From NCBI RefSeq assembly GCF_000143415.4, contig NW_003314289.1, forward strand, positions 1,895,157-1,959,156: a DNA stretch of 64,000 nt. The letters are read 5' to 3'. Every line of letters starts with the position of its first letter. The first letter of the stretch is position 1. Made by a program: the position numbers and the translations under genes. This DNA comes from Selaginella moellendorffii (lineage: Eukaryota > Streptophyta > Lycopodiopsida > Selaginellales > Selaginellaceae). Below the pieces are notes generated by a model. It searched no databases, was not told the DNA's origin, and was given only the letters and a program-made list of their open reading frames with translations. This document shows, in pieces, positions 43,001 to 54,620 of this stretch.

Positions 43001-44378
43001 CTTGGCACCTAGCCAATATTCGTCAATAATTTGACACCAAAGGCTCACCATGCCTTATCCATCCTCTAAGGAGCATAGTCTTTCCAACATAGAGATTCAT
43101 TTGACCACATATTGTGGTTCTCTCCCTTTTATTGATTTAGTTCTCGCTAAACCTGTTAAAGGCACTTTCTCTATCTCAATCCCACTATTAATTCTCGAGT
43201 AGTCTCAACTTTTATCGATATAATCATTCCACTTTAGAACTTTTAATCTTGACTTCTTGAGTCAATTTCCTAGGTATCTCTGATACCTTTCATTGCACAT
43301 ATTGTGCAAACTCCACTTCCCAGGGCTATCCACGACCCTATCATTTGGCTATTTTGCCGCTCCCTCCCTTGGAGCTCCATCAGCTCCACGAACTTACCTT
43401 TATAACACTTTTTACTTATATCTAGGTCTTTGCCAAGACCAATATAATTGCTTCTTATGCCAACTATCTGTTAACATTGCACCATAGAGGTGTATACTAT
43501 CCTTTCTCATGGATCATACCAAAACTTTATGGCACTAGGTTTGAATTGAAAATGGGTATACTAAAATGCAGTCTTGTATTTATAAAGAATACTTGCTGGA
43601 TGATCTTTGTCTAAAACTTCATATAGAGCTATAATGATTAAAGTAGTATGGAGACTTTATGTATTATGTTAATGCATTTACTTAGAAATGCATTACAATT
43701 GCAAATATAAGTGATGAAGATGCTCAAAGTTATTTTCTAAAAAGTTTAAATTTACTTTCTTGCAATGAGATTTTGAAATTTAAGCCGAAGACATACCTAA
43801 AGTGTAAAGAGGCAACATAGCAAGTTTCCTTTAGTCATAGAATAGTATCAATAGTTATATGCTAGTACCTTAGATAAGAATTAAAACTTTAGGAATAAAC
43901 AAGGTAATTGGAAACAAAGGATGGAAGGAAGGTTTTGCTCTAGATGTTCACAAGTAGCGGTTAATAAAGGTAGTAGTTGGTGACCACTAGCAACTTTTAT
44001 TGATCCAAAGCCCTCTATTGCTCCTCCTAGTGGGTATAAATAGCAATAACTTCCAAAACCTACTCTTAATGAAATAGATAATATGGGTTAATTGTCATTT
44101 GAAACACTTGGAGTTAGTGTTTTAGAAGTTCCAATAATACAAACTACATACTAAGGTAAGTAAATGCATTTTTGGATAATTGCATTTGAACTTTCTCAGG
44201 TATATAGTTAATGGTGGCATATTTCAGAACTCTATTAGTTATTCTCTATGAAAGATGTTGCAAGGGAATGTTCATGGGGTTCTTTAACAGATTGTTGTAT
44301 GAAAACTAATATCAAAAGTGTTAGTCCCAGCTTTTAAGATTTATATGAAGTAGTTGAGCCAAGGTTGGTCTAGGGTAA
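43001..44378. other. AT-rich DNA, nothing recognised
   Basis: No long frame and no repeat similarity noticed within the window. Confidence 0.4.
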
Positions 44379-44539
44379 TGTAGCGCATGTGATCATGGGA
44401 TGAGATTTGGATATACTGTCACCGTGGATCCTTGGAACCTTGGGGATAAATGGAGATAAAATAGCCACTAAGGGCTCTCTCATCAAGCAATTGCCCCTTT
44501 TCTAGTTGGCTTAAGGGAACAGAGATAAGGTGCGCTACA
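44379..44539. mobile_element. 161-bp element with terminal inverted repeats, copy 1
   Basis: Begins TGTAGCGCATG and ends GTGCGCTACA: the outer nine bases are exact inverted repeats. It closely matches 50882-51043. No coding capacity. It could be a MITE or a very short solo LTR, since the termini resemble those of the local LTR families. Confidence 0.65.
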
Positions 44540-44544
44540 AACAA

Positions 44545-44912
44545 CTGATGCAATGGCTAAAACTAAAGATAGGTATCAATATAATAAGGATCACCATCAT
44601 TGGGATGTAACCTATCAAGTGGCAAACCAAGTTTGGTTATCCTCCCGGAACTTAAATATTAAGGTCTTTGTCCTAGAAGCTATTACCAAGATATGTTAAA
44701 CCCTATCAGGTATTGAAGCAAATTAGTGATGTATTTTATAAATTGGATCTTTAGGTTATAAAATATGAGTTATCCTATATATATGATGTGTTCCATGTAA
44801 GTTTGCTAGCACCAGATCATGCTGTTGTAGAACACTCTCTAGGCATTTTTTTCCCACTAGCAATTGTTGATGGTGAACCTAAGCATGAAGTTGACATTAT
44901 TGTGGGATAATA
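44545..44912 (+). pseudogene. Remnant of a gypsy integrase C-terminus
   Basis: Interrupted frames read AKTKDRYQYNKDHHHW, QVWLSSRNLNIK, YKLDL and YDVFHVSLLAPDH-like blocks, the usual end of a gypsy pol before an LTR. Stops and frameshifts are frequent. Confidence 0.65.
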
Positions 44913-45555
44913 GGGATAGTAGTTGGAAGTATAACCAACTATCTAAAACATTAATTTAGTTTTTATTGAGTTATGTTGCTAATTGTTTTACATTTGACTT
45001 GGGTCTAAACCGAAATTCCATGCTACTCTAGTTCGTGGCATTATGTTAAGCCATTGGTATATTGAAATTATGCTAGACTCCATTTGACACTATTTTGCAT
45101 GCAAAAGTTGGATATAAGGAACTTGTGCTTATAAGGGATATTAAGTGTGTACTAAACTTTCATTTTGTAATGTAATGGGTTTAGAATTTAACTCTAAATT
45201 TAGGTGTGCTACAACAAAAATTGAGGGTCCATCCATAAGTAACTTCCACCTTTTATAAGTTTCTACATTGAGTTTTTAGAAAGAGGCTGTGAGTTTTTCT
45301 AGCATAACTCAACAACAAGCTACAGCCACAACAAACTTACAATCCTTCTTTACACACCAACCCAAGCTACCCAAAATCCAAGTCCTTTATTGGCTTCAGA
45401 ACCGCCTATGTGCTTTAAGTGGGTTCTCCTTCCAGAAAACGGGCTTATTGTCAATGGTCAGCGGCAAAGGTTAAAGTTAGTTCGGTAGGTTAAATTTAAA
45501 TATTTAACATTAAGGCTAACATTGAGAAACCTAGGGCTCCTCAAAAGCTTTTAAG

Positions 45556-45705
45556 ATGTACCCGCTTGAGATCAAGGTGAATAAGGCGCGGGTGGCGAGG
45601 ACTCGTGAAGTAGATTTTGCACAGTTGCGCAATGAAGGCTCCAAGGTTTTTCTTCCGTTCCCGGGGTTGGAGGGTTCGTGCCAGATCAAGAGGCCTCCTC
45701 TCGAG
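45556..45705 (+). pseudogene. Possible gene-exon fragment ending at the inverted repeat
   Basis: GC-richer than its surroundings, this frame starts MYPLEIKVNKARVARTREVD and runs to RPPLE exactly where the left inverted arm starts (45706). I do not recognise the family. It may be a captured or truncated exon; it could also be chance. Confidence 0.3.
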
Positions 45706-46164
45706 TTCTATATTAAAGTATTAGAACATGAAATCGAACTATTGCCTCCAAAGCTTAATGCCATGCTGGTAGGTAGCGTGTAGATAAGATTGGCCAAAAC
45801 AGAACACTGCTCTGGTCCATTTTCTTCCCTCTGGTTAATGGAAATGGTTTCCCAAAATTTTCACAGCCCTACTCAGCGAACATAGAAACCTATTTGAATG
45901 TGAGAAATCTAAAATTACCATCACTGTGGTGGTGCAACCACTTTGTTCATCACCCTCCAGATTGAGTAGCATTATATTTAATACAACCACTGACTGTGTC
46001 TCCAAAGTGAAGCTTATAATCTGGGAGTTTCTGGTGGATTCTGAGGTATTCATGCATTTATCTGTGATCTCGACACAGATAAATTGGATTTAGCGGAGGT
46101 CCATAAATTTGGATTTGAGTGGAAGAGAAGTAGTTAGATAACAATAATCATATTTGGAAAACTT
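45706..46164 (-). repeat. Left arm of a 459-bp inverted repeat
   Basis: Reverse complement of 52488-52946 over its whole 459 bp with only about half a dozen mismatches (roughly 98-99% identical). The sequence belongs to the unclassified repeat family seen also at 21.5-22.3 and 54.0-54.6 kb. Confidence 0.93.
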
Positions 46165-46989
46165 GAAGCAAAGGAGAATGGGGAAGCTTCGAGAGCTTCT
46201 CTCTGCTAGTTGGGATGAAATGGCAGATGAAAGACTCTTTGCAGTGGGAGGAAACGAAGTTTCAGGATGCAACGTGATTTCCAAGCACAGCACTATGAGG
46301 ATGTTGGTGGTGAGATTATTTTATCAGATGGAGAATTCAGGCAAATATAGGGATTCTGTTTTCTTTTGCTCCTTACATTCTGCTTGAAGGCTGTTTGTAC
46401 AGAACAGCCAGCCTGTCCATGGGAGTGAGGCCCTCTGCACTTGTTTCCCCTGTTCGCTGTTATGGAATGTCCTAAGAGAAATCCTTTACAGCAGTGAACA
46501 CCACAGAACATTAGAGCGCACTGTCATGAAACCTAAGTTACGGATGCTTAGAAGCCAATGGCAAGTGTACTTGCGAAAGAAATTTTTTCTCAGCTTGATC
46601 AGGCTTGGCCATCTCGATCAAAGAATTTGTGGGGACAAATAAACGAAAGATTATATCGTGGACATTCGATGCTGGTATTGCTCCAGAGTCATGTTGAGTT
46701 GCTTGAGATCATTCGCTTTGTAATGTCCTTGACCTTTCCCCCCGCTTGTGGTGATGGAGAGCCAGTTAGAGCTACCAATCGTGGATCCTCTCCTAGAGGT
46801 GCTGCCGATGCTGGAATCTTTGCAGTCAGTGGATCTCTCAGGGCTGTCGACCACGGAGCAGGCCAAAGAAGAATTTTCAGCCAGCGGCTTTGGCTTTGCA
46901 GACACGTCTGTTGTGGTCGGTTCAGATTGAGATCGAAACAACAAAGGAAAGCATGAGCCAGACGTACGTGACGTGTCAGCCACGTGGCT
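46165..46989. other. Spacer between the inverted arm and the Copia remnant
   Basis: No gene supported. Might include the decayed 3' end of the Copia element. Short frames show no known motif. Confidence 0.4.
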
Positions 46990-49170
46990 GTCCACCTGAC
47001 TTGGGCAGACACCCGAGAACTTCAGCGTGGACAATGGCTTTGTTAGCGCATCTGTGGGCATGTCTTGTGTGGGGCAGTAATTGAGCTCGATTACCCCATC
47101 TTCGAACAAAAAATGATGTGTTGTGTCCATGTGTTTCATCTGGGAATTAATCTTGCAATGTTTGCTCAAGGCTCTGCAGCCCTGATTATTACAATAGATT
47201 GGTGCTGGGCCTGGAAAGGAGTAGCCCATGTCATTGAGGAGGCAGCGAAGCCAGATGGCTTCCTTGCATGCAGAATTGGCTGCAATGTACTCCGCTTCAC
47301 AGTGTGCAAATTGTTGTCAGCTTGACAACAGGAGCAAACATTTCAGTGTAGTCAAGGCCAGCCACTTGAGAGTAGCCTTTTGCGACTAGCCGGGCTTTGT
47401 AGCACAAGACAGTGTTCTCTGGGTTAAGTTTGATGCTTAGAATCCACATCGATTTAACCAGCTTGTGTCTAGGAGGTGCTTGTCTCATTAAAGTGAAGGT
47501 TTTGTTTTTGACAAAGGAATGGTATTCCTCATCAAAAGCGGCTTGCCATGTTTCCCTGTCAAGAGACTTGAGAGCGTCGGTATAGCTGTGTGGAACTTCT
47601 GGAATTTCAACTCTCTCGACAAGACTTGCCTTGAGTATCTTGCACAGCTGTGAGCAAAGTCTCAATTAGCCATTGCGGTGGCTTGCCCTTGGTCAAGCAA
47701 GAAGACCAGCAAAGAGGAGGCTCAAGAGGAGCGGCTGCAGTCTGCACCAAAGCAGGTCGTTCAAGGGGAAATTTTAAATTAGGGCACCTTGGTCTTGAGA
47801 AAGTGACTTGAAATTTGGCCTCCCACTGGATCGGGCACGACTGGAGGGCCGAGCGGAGTAGGAGGGACGGCTCGCAGTGCCAGAACAGGCTGCGGCTTCG
47901 TCACAGGGCAGCACCGCCAAAGGAGGAGTAGGATTTTCTCCCACTGGATTATGTTGAAGTGCACATTGCATGAGATGATCAACTTCTTGGTGACAGGATT
48001 GTAGACTTGTGTTCACAGCTGTAGCCTAGGAAAATGCCTTGTTCACTTGTTGGAGTGAGCTTTTTCCTAGTTTTAGAGGGAATATGAACTTAAACTTCAC
48101 ATCCAAATACACTCCTGGTTCTCGTCCTATCCAGGCTTCTTCAAGAGTCTTTTTTGGAACAGCTTTCATGGGAAGGCGGTTCTGGACATAGCATGCTGTC
48201 ATCACGACTTCAGCCCAGAATTTAATCGGGACTTGATTCGCTTGTAGCATGCTGTTGGCAGCATTGAGCAAATTATGATTTTTCCGCTCTGCAACACCAT
48301 TCTGCTGTGAGGAGTAGGGTGTTGTTTGTTCTCTCTGGATTCCATGTTTTTGTAGGAACTGGGAAAACTTGTGAGAGGTGTATGTACCACCTCCATCCAA
48401 TCGAAAACGTTTCAGCGTTTTGCCTGTTTGAGTTTCTGCAAGACATTTAAAAATCTTGAGTTTTTCTAGAGCTTGTGATTTGGATTCCGGACAGACAACA
48501 AAAGTTTTCCTGCTGAAATTATCAATAAAACTCATGAAGAATTGAGAACCGCCATAAGAAACATGGGGAGAAGGGCCCCAAATGTCACTATGGACAAGTT
48601 TGACGACTTCAGAGCCTCAACTAGCTCCTCGCTTTGGAAATGGAAGCTTGTGTTGTTTCCCGAGTTAGCAACCATCACAAAAAGAGAGTTTTGCAGTGGT
48701 GTCAAACTGGGAATCGAGGCCTTCCACAAGTCTATCCTTTGTGAGTTGGGCAATGCATTGTGTGCTCACATGGCAAAAACACCAATGCCACAACTCGAGC
48801 TGGTTCAAGGTAAAGACCATGAACGTGAGGAACTGGTGAGGGCACTCAACCACTTCGGCAGCTCGTGTTGGCTCCATATAAATCTTCCCTCGCTCCAGAA
48901 CTCTGTCAAGAACCATAAGGGGCTACCAAGGCTTCCATGTTATGTACATCTTCTTTCTCAAGATTGGGTTTACATACATATGGCACAGCAGGTGATTGAT
49001 AGGATTCTTGCCAGTCTAACTCACATGAAATCTCTAGATATAAGGAGCAGTTCAAGCCATGCATACTCCTCCAGCTACTTGTACTCAATGGGAGGCGGTG
49101 TCCAAGTCCAAACCAGTTCCCTGGAGGTGGCTTAGGATTTTCAAGCAAGCGTACATTGTAGAGGGGCCTC
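46990..49170 (-). pseudogene. Decayed Ty1/copia retrotransposon
   Basis: Read on the minus strand: GAG-pre-integrase-like ELWHWCFCHVS (about 48,790-48,840), integrase (48,535-48,026: FRLDGGGTYTSHKF, QQNGVAERKNHNLL), the start of reverse transcriptase (47,665-47,300: WQAAFDEEYHSF, YKARLVAKGYSQ, DYTEMFAPVVK), then an abrupt jump at about 47,300-47,330 into RNase H (EAEYIAANSACKEAIWL, MKHMDTTHHF, MPTDALTKPL). The catalytic part of RT is missing. Clear LTRs were not found. Confidence 0.88.
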
Positions 49171-49706
49171 AAGGGGACGGATGGGCTGCTTCGAAAGTGA
49201 CAATAAGTTTACTCACCCCAGGACTTTGTGACCAAGCTGTGTTTGGTTTCTCATTCCTCAACAGAAAGCGCTCTTTTCCTTCATGGGCAGTGTTGCATTC
49301 ATACCACAACAGAAGGAAGTTTACAATGCACTGCTTCCTGTGCTGATGTCAGATCCGGATGGATAGATGAGCTTCTGGTTCACATTTGAAATAGGGCAGT
49401 GCACACCAAAGAGCTTGCCACTTGCTGCATTGTACCAGTATTTTTGTGTCCATTGCAGCAGCTCCAATTAGGTTCCAGAAGCCAGCTCGCACCTTGGGAA
49501 ACTTCATGCTGTGGAACTGCTCTCTAGAACACGATGGAAGGTGTGATCCAATTAACACCTGATTTAATCTAAGCTACGGTTGATACTATTTGGCGATGGG
49601 TTCTACTCCTTCCAGTCGTGATGAGGCCTATGTGGCTATCAAGGGGGTTTTGTCTCTGGCAGTTGTGGTGATGGTGGCGATGAGGGGTGGCAGTTGGGTT
49701 TCTGCA
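49171..49706. other. No recognised feature
   Basis: Probably retroelement-derived; only short frames. Confidence 0.4.
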
Positions 49707-49834
49707 ATTGCTTGATAGACATCCCCTGGGGTGTTTATGCCCCTGTGTGGCCCTGGGAAGGAACATGGAGATTGCTTGATAGACATCCCCTGGGGTGTTT
49801 ATGCCCCTGTGTGGCCCTGGGAAGGAACATGGAG
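49707..49834. repeat. Perfect 64-bp tandem duplication
   Basis: Two identical copies (49707-49770 and 49771-49834), each starting ATTGCTTGATAGACATCC and ending GGAACATGGAG. Confidence 0.93.
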
Positions 49835-49919
49835 ATTCTTGATGGGGGCTAGACATTATGTGTGGCTGCTTATCTACTTTTGTTCCTGTGCAAGTTATGA
49901 TCCGTGTTCCACCTCCTAG

Positions 49920-50640
49920 AGTCTTATCTCTCGGTTTCGGTCTCGATTCCATCTTGAACTCGATCTTAGACTCTATCTTGGGTTCATCTCGGTGTAAGCT
50001 CCTGAGTTTGGACTTCTCAGGAGGTCACCCATCCCAGTACTATTTAAACCCAAGGACACTTAACCCCAAATATCTTAAGACCCTTAACCAATTGGAAAAA
50101 AAGGTGCACTCTTGTTCATGAGCCCTTTCCCTCTATATTTGAACCCCATGGATTGTTTCTCAAGTCGTTCTCTTTGGTTGCTAACACTCGGACTCCATCT
50201 CGAACTCTATCTCGGGTCTATTTTAAACTTTATCTCGGATTCTATCTCAGATTCCATCTCGGATCCATCTTGGGTCCATCTCAGACTCCATCTCAAGTCT
50301 ATTTCAGACTCTATCTCAAACTCCATCTTGGGTCCATTTCGGATCCATTTCGGACTCTATTTTGAGTGCATTTCGAGTCCATCTTGGACTCCATTTCAGA
50401 CTCCATCTTGGGTCCATTTCAAACTCCTTCCATGTGTCATGTGTTGGTCCTTTTTATGTTTCTTTTTATTGCTTGTTTTGTGTTCGTTCTTTGAGCACTT
50501 CATTGGGAGTTCCACTCCTGCTCTCAACCTTTTGAGTTGGAGCTTTTAGTCCATATGTGTTATACTTGTTTGGCTTTCGTTTTGGCCACTACCACGTGGC
50601 ACCCTTTCGACTCCACTTTGGGGCTTAGAGATTTGTGTCT
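49920..50640. mobile_element. Second LTR-family fragment with a 12-bp minisatellite
   Basis: Array of about 11-13 bp units ((ACTCCATCTCGG)-like) from about 50,185 to 50,430, then the block shared with 42,750-42,990. A shorter run of similar units lies near 49,930-49,990. Confidence 0.75.
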
Positions 50641-50881
50641 CACAACTGTGTGGCACTATATTGCCAAGATCATATTTGCATTGCAATTGGTAAAGCATAT
50701 TAGGATATCACATAAGTGTTTTAGATGAATTATATTGTGGAGTCCTTGAAGTTGTGATTATGACACCTCCCTCTTTTTCCTTCCACTAGTTGTTGCCTCT
50801 AAATCCACTAGAACACCTTCACTCTATTTTAGTTGTTTCTTCTTCCAATTGTTAATTTTACTTGGTTCACGTTTGCTATTA

Positions 50882-51043
50882 TGTAGTGCATGTGATTATG
50901 GGATGAAATTTGGATATACTGTTATTGTGGATCCTTGGAACTTTGGGGGATAAATGGGGATAAAATAACCACTAAAGGCTCTCTCATCAAGCAATTGCCA
51001 CTTTTCAAGTTAGTTTAAGAAGAGAGAAATAAAATGTGCTACA
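50882..51043. mobile_element. 162-bp element with terminal inverted repeats, copy 2
   Basis: Begins TGTAGTGCATG and ends ATGTGCTACA; matches 44379-44539 along its length in the same orientation. Flanks TATTA and GATTA could be a worn target duplication. Confidence 0.65.
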
Positions 51044-51239
51044 GATTAGCACCTTATCCCTCTCACCACCATGAGAAATGATTTTTAGAAATATTTTAGA
51101 TGCATAAATTTACAGTTATGATAATGGGCTTGAAGTGATGGTTCCAAAAAAATAGAGCAACTAAATTTAGAGGCATACTTTAAGCATATTACATTATAAA
51201 ATGAGGGTCTAGTATGCACTCAATATCCTTCACAAACAC

Positions 51240-51720
51240 TAGCTTCTTGTATCTAACTCTTGTAAGCAAAATAGTGTCAAACGGTGTCTAATCTAAATAC
51301 TAATATAAGTCATGGGGTGAAAGCCCAAAATGATCATCCGACAGGGTGGGGGGTGGGGGACGAGGTTCCAAAAGTATAGTAGAGATAGTGAAGTTTAGAA
51401 ATCAGTTTTAAAGAAACTTTTTAGTAATGCTTCCAAATTGATTTAAGGTTGAAACTAGGGTTCAGGTGTAGTGCATGTGGTTTTCACTCTTTATTCTATG
51501 GTGATTTATTATAGAATAACCATGAAGTGAAACTTAAACCCTTTATATGCCATGTGCCACATGCCATATGTCTAAAGATAGAGGAGTAAAACCCGAGTTT
51601 AAGAGCTTTGGCCCACAGAATAAAGGGACAAAGCCAAACTCCTAAGCATGAAGCTAAGGAATTGAATGGGATCCTAAATATGCCACTATAAAGATCCATC
51701 AAGGATAATATATAAAGCTC
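51240..51720 (-). mobile_element. Reversed fragments of the 1.14-kb LTR family
   Basis: 51,467-51,700 read in reverse gives the LTR 3' end (GGGAGTT..GTGGCATAT.., the worn hairpin ATTCTATGGT..ATAGAAT, then a GTGCACTACA-like end). 51,300-51,390 shares GTGAAAGCCCAAA and the G-rich tract with the LTR. Confidence 0.65.
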
Positions 51721-52035
51721 TCTTACAATGTTTTGGCATGGCATACTGACACTATGTGAGGATACCCATGGTCATTGGTGCTTTGCCCTTAGGGAGTGTG
51801 GAGGACTTATTGAAGTTTCATTAGTTGCTTAGTGTATTGTGACAAGGCTAGATATTTTTAATGTGAAAATTGTGTTGGACCAATTCAACACAAAATTGTG
51901 CATTAGCCATTAAAAGGCCATGAAGCACACAGCCTCAAAGGGACAATGAATCATAGTTTATGCTATTTGACAATTGATATAGAATTTACATGCTATACAA
52001 ATGTAAGTTGAGCAATAAATAAAGGTTATTGATCC

Positions 52036-52350
52036 ATGAACTTACAACTTTGTGAAGTGCAATCAGTTGAACAAACAAAAGGCAAAGTGTCCTTGTCAAC
52101 CAAAGTTGAGTACATTGCCTTGATGACAGGCTCCAAGGAGATATGGCTTAAGCACTTGGTGAAGGACCTTGGGCATCTCCAACAAGGCCCAATTATCTCT
52201 GACAACCAAAGTAGTACAACAATAATACAGAATCTAGTCTTCTACAGTCACAACAAGTATATCCTTATGAAGTTCTATTATGTGTAAGAACAGGTTGAGG
52301 CAAGAGCAATGCACATTAATTATGGGGGAGATGTTAGCAAACATCCTCTA
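52036..52350 (+). pseudogene. Copia RNase H remnant
   Basis: A plus-strand frame reads KVSLSTKVEYIALMTGSKEIW and LKHLVKDLGHLQQGP, followed by EQVEARAMHINYGGD-like sequence, the usual RNase H end of Copia pol. It is independent of, and opposite to, the Copia remnant at 47-49 kb. Confidence 0.8.
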
Positions 52351-52487
52351 GGACCTAGTGTTAAAGTAAGCCAAATGACATATATACCCATACAATTCTT
52401 TCTTATCTAATAGAGTATCACTTGATTTACTCTCCTTCTGCAACATTTCTGTTTGGATTTACCTTGCTTTAAATATCTGGGTTGATG

Positions 52488-52946
52488 AAGTTTTCCAAAT
52501 ATGATTATTGTTATCTAACTACTTCTCTTCCACTCAAATCCAAATTTATGGACCTCCGCTAAATCCAATTTATCTGTGTCGAGATCACAGATAAATGCAT
52601 GAATACCTCAGAATCCACCAGAAACTGCCAGATTATAAGCTTCACTTTGGAGACACAATCAGTGGTTGTATTAAATATTATGCTACTCAATCTGGAGGGT
52701 GATGAACAAAGTGGTTGCACCACCACAGTGATGGTAATTTTAGATTTCTCACATTCAAATAGGTTTCTATGTTCGCTGAGTAGGGCTGTGAAAATTTTGG
52801 GAAATCATTTCCATTAACCAGAGGGAAGAAAATGGACCAGAGCAGTGTTCTGTTTTGGCCAATCTTATCTACACGCTACCTACCAGCACGGCATTAAGCT
52901 TTGGAGGCAATAGTTCGATTTCATGTTCTAATACTTTAATATAGAA
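52488..52946 (+). repeat. Right arm of the 459-bp inverted repeat
   Basis: Partner of 45706-46164. Unlike the left arm, similarity to the repeat copy at 54.0-54.6 kb continues beyond 52946 to about 53,150, so this is the more complete copy. Confidence 0.93.
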
Positions 52947-53669
52947 GCTTGGAGATCCAAGATTGGTCTTAACGATTGTGTCTCCAACCAATTTGGTGAG
53001 ACCCAAGCTTGTCCTCCATGCCTCTAGGCAAGAGTTACACAAGCTGGAATGTATGGTTTACAGCTATTGAAGATTTTCTATAGCTTATGAAGAGATTAAT
53101 TCGTGCTCGCGAACTGCATTGGGGAGAATGAAACAATAGTTTTGGGGTGGTTTTTATTTCGTCGGAGAGTACCCGCACCTGGAACTCATGGCTTGAGATT
53201 GGGAGAATGAGATTATTGCCAAGGTCAGGAGCGTACATCCCTTGCTCAATTTCCTGGTTGTGGACAATTCAGCATTGGATCCATGCAATCCGTTTGAAAT
53301 GTTGCAAAAGGAGAGTGTCTGGAGTGCGTTGCCCTTCAAATATCTGTTTGATCCATGAGACAGTAGAAATTACCAAAATGCTGGCCGGTTGGCAAGGCAT
53401 AATAGAAGTTCGCAAAAGTTTAAATCTGAGCCAAAAAAGTTACAAGCAGCTTTGTATGCGTTACGCAAGAAATTTATGGGCCAAAGGAAGCAATGCCCAG
53501 TATCCAGCGCCCAGATTCCTAGCGCCTCACCATGCTCAATGTTCCCGATGCCCATTCCCAAAGGGCACATACTTGAAGCAGCATCTTACCTCAAGAATCG
53601 ATTCCTAACTGGGGCGTCCTAAAAAGATGAGCGGAAAATTCTTCCACTCTCCTGTCGAAGTGTGGCTGC

Positions 53670-53939
53670 GTGGCTGAAGCGCAGCGTCTAAGAAGATGCG
53701 ACGCTCTCCAGTTCTATAACGCCGGGATGAAGCTGATCGATTCCTTCACTTACGCGGCTGCGCCCCAGCGAACACTCTCGCCCCGCCAGCACCAGCTGGT
53801 GCCAGTCGCGCCATTGAAGGCCACTGAAAGCGCTGCTGCTCGCGACGATGGAATCGCCGAGCAAGACTCGCATGCTGTGAAAGGAATTACTTTTTTCACG
53901 CCATTTTTGTCATCGCGCCGGCATATTCTCCTATTTTAA
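53670..53939. other. GC-rich island, possible gene fragment
   Basis: A frame of 89 codons on plus (MAEAQRLRRCDALQFYNAG..) overlaps a minus-strand frame starting MRVLLGDSIVASSSAFSG that ends at a good splice donor (CGC|GTAAGT). Composition resembles the window's real exons more than its repeats, but neither frame matches a family I know. Confidence 0.3.
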
Positions 53940-53984
53940 AAATAAGGAATTTCCAATAACTTTCGACCAGCCGCTGCCAAGTGT

Positions 53985-54620
53985 TTCAAGTTTCCACTAA
54001 CAAGGCAATCTGACTTTGGACGGTGGTGGTAATAAATTTCCATGCTATGAAATTGCAGCTCATAGTCTGGAGAGTGATGAACAAAGTTATTCCATTCTTG
54101 CTACTCCACATTTTCACCACCACAGTGACGGTGATTTTCAATTTCTGACATTGATGATCATAGTTTTCCTTGTTTGCTGAGCAGGGCTGTGCAGATTTTA
54201 TACAAACATGCAAGGGGTTTACCATTAATCAGCCTAAACAATATGGACCAGTCACCCTCACGGCAACGGTCTGTGAGGGCCAATCTTCCCCACACTCTAC
54301 TAGCACGCCATTATTAACCTTTATGAGCAGCTCTTGGATTGAATGTAATGATGAGCTTACCTGCTTGTATAAGGAGTACAACTTGATTAAGGAGATCAAG
54401 CTTAACAACTGCGTCTCCAACGAACTCGGTGAGCTCCAAGCTTGTTATCCATGCCTCTAATACAGAAGCTGGAATGTACTGCTCTTGAAGAATAAAGGGA
54501 AATTGAGCCTAATCCGTGTGTTGCTCCCGTGTTAATCATCACTCCTGGACTCTCCCTCGCTTGGGGAGAATGAAACGATAGTTTCGGGGTAATGTTTTGG
54601 TGTTGTTGAGGCATGAGCAG
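53985..54620 (+). repeat. Further copy of the unclassified repeat family
   Basis: Shares with 52,600-53,150 the blocks GAGAGTGATGAACAAAGT, CCACCACAGTGACGGT, GCTGAGCAGGGCTGTG, GTCTCCAACGAACTCGGTGAG, CAAGCTTGTTATCCATGCCT and GGAGAATGAAACGATAGTTT. No coding capacity was recognised. Confidence 0.75.
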
